A stretch of DNA of 64,000 bases from Leptolyngbya sp. FACHB-321 (lineage in GTDB: Bacteria; Cyanobacteriota; Cyanobacteriia; Leptolyngbyales; Leptolyngbyaceae). The notes below the pieces were generated by a model, which searched no databases, had not been told where the DNA came from, and was given only the letters and a program-made list of their open reading frames with translations. The position numbers were made by a program, and so were the translations under genes. The stretch spans positions 1 through 64,000 of the forward strand of contig NZ_JACJPI010000070.1 of NCBI RefSeq assembly GCF_014695975.1, in the 5' to 3' direction. The stretch's first letter is position 1, and the number at the start of each line of letters is the position of its first letter. Shown in pieces: positions 63,523-64,000 of the stretch.

Positions 63523-64000
63523 CGATCTTCACTCCACCTAACTGATACGTGCTGAGACGTTGCCCTAACGGTATTTGATCGCCCAAGACCGTCCCTATCA
63601 AGAACTGTACCGGAACAGGAACTACTTTGAGCAAGCAAGATACTCACAATCTACAGCCTTAACTATAAAACTGAATGCCACTCTCGACTGCATACCAGTA
63701 AGAATGTTGAAAAATGGCAGCACAGTTATATAGTTGTAAGGCTATTGGGTGTTACTGAGAGATTCAGTTGATCGCGCTAGAGCGATCGCTGCCTCAGCAA
63801 AGAAGTTTCCAAGAGCACTAGACAATCAGGGAAGAATTGCCTTATAGTTAATAACTGCTGCCGAGTTATGCAAAAGCATTCCAGGCTAGAGTCTGAAACT
63901 GCAATAAGCAGCACTTTAGCACTAACTGGAAAATGACTTCCGCCTTATAGGGATACTGAGTAGCTTGCTACGCAAGTCCTGGCGGAACTAGCTAATAAAT
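63523..64000. other. Upstream region of ndhN, end of window
   Basis: Promoter space for ndhN and 400 bp without a coding frame; a HIP1-like AGAGCGATCGCT at 63781. Nothing else is seen. Confidence 0.4.

Overview
This window is cyanobacterial chromosome. It encodes photosystem I subunits PsaE and PsaD, the NDH-1 subunits NdhI, NdhK and NdhN, a high-light-inducible protein, the carotenoid enzymes CruF, CruG and CrtW, the clock-related protein LdpA and a Ycf45-type ATPase. It is also dense in the HIP1 octamer GCGATCGC, carries heptanucleotide short tandem repeats, and its two tRNA genes lack an encoded CCA. The stress and carotenoid content would suit a terrestrial or high-light lifestyle, but that is inference. 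No phage, CRISPR array, rRNA or transposase gene was seen.

Layout. 0.2-5 kb (minus strand): TPR protein, mutM, psaE, cruG-cruF, then tRNA-Pro(CGG). 5-17 kb: a loose set of stress-type genes with long intergenic gaps (SDR oxidoreductase, DUF4142 protein, CrtW, a UbiG-like methyltransferase, small disordered proteins, an ndhK-ndhI pair, an NPPY methyltransferase, a repeat-rich WGxxGxxG protein, an HLIP, a DUF4383 protein). 17.5-22.2 kb: signalling (hybrid histidine kinase, degenerate receiver, Crp/Fnr regulator). 22.8-29.1 kb: a galactose operon (GH2, galT, small protein, DUF2243 membrane protein, M24-like pseudo-peptidase, galK). 29.6-37.8 kb: more stress genes (zinc-ribbon protein, hemerythrin, second DUF4383 protein, PhyH dioxygenase, GH43, manganese catalase, a YflT-like protein) and two probable broken genes. 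38.5-44.3 kb: an operon of glycosyltransferase, UDP-galactopyranose mutase, a GH1/RmlD fusion and an MBL hydrolase. 44.6-47.2 kb: isoaspartyl peptidase and an ATP-grasp enzyme flanked by inverted repeats. 47.6-64 kb: housekeeping genes (lipoprotein, glgX, HtrA protease, tRNA-Val(CAC), radC, psaD, DICT-GAF kinase, LpxB-like protein, ycf45, ldpA, ndhN).

How it fits together. GH2, GalT and GalK can turn beta-galactosides into UDP-galactose, and Glf ten kb downstream uses UDP-galactose to make UDP-galactofuranose; the fused GH1/RmlD protein and the glycosyltransferase suggest that a surface glycan is built or trimmed there. The SDR, catalase, hemerythrin, YflT-like protein, DUF4142, DUF4383 and disordered proteins resemble a general-stress gene set. 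Three observations stand out: PsaE carries a long hydrophilic tail whose last residues recur at the end of a separate 79-residue protein; ndhK and ndhI are paired outside their usual operons, with NdhK showing unusual sequence; and the Glf operon has an unusual domain fusion.
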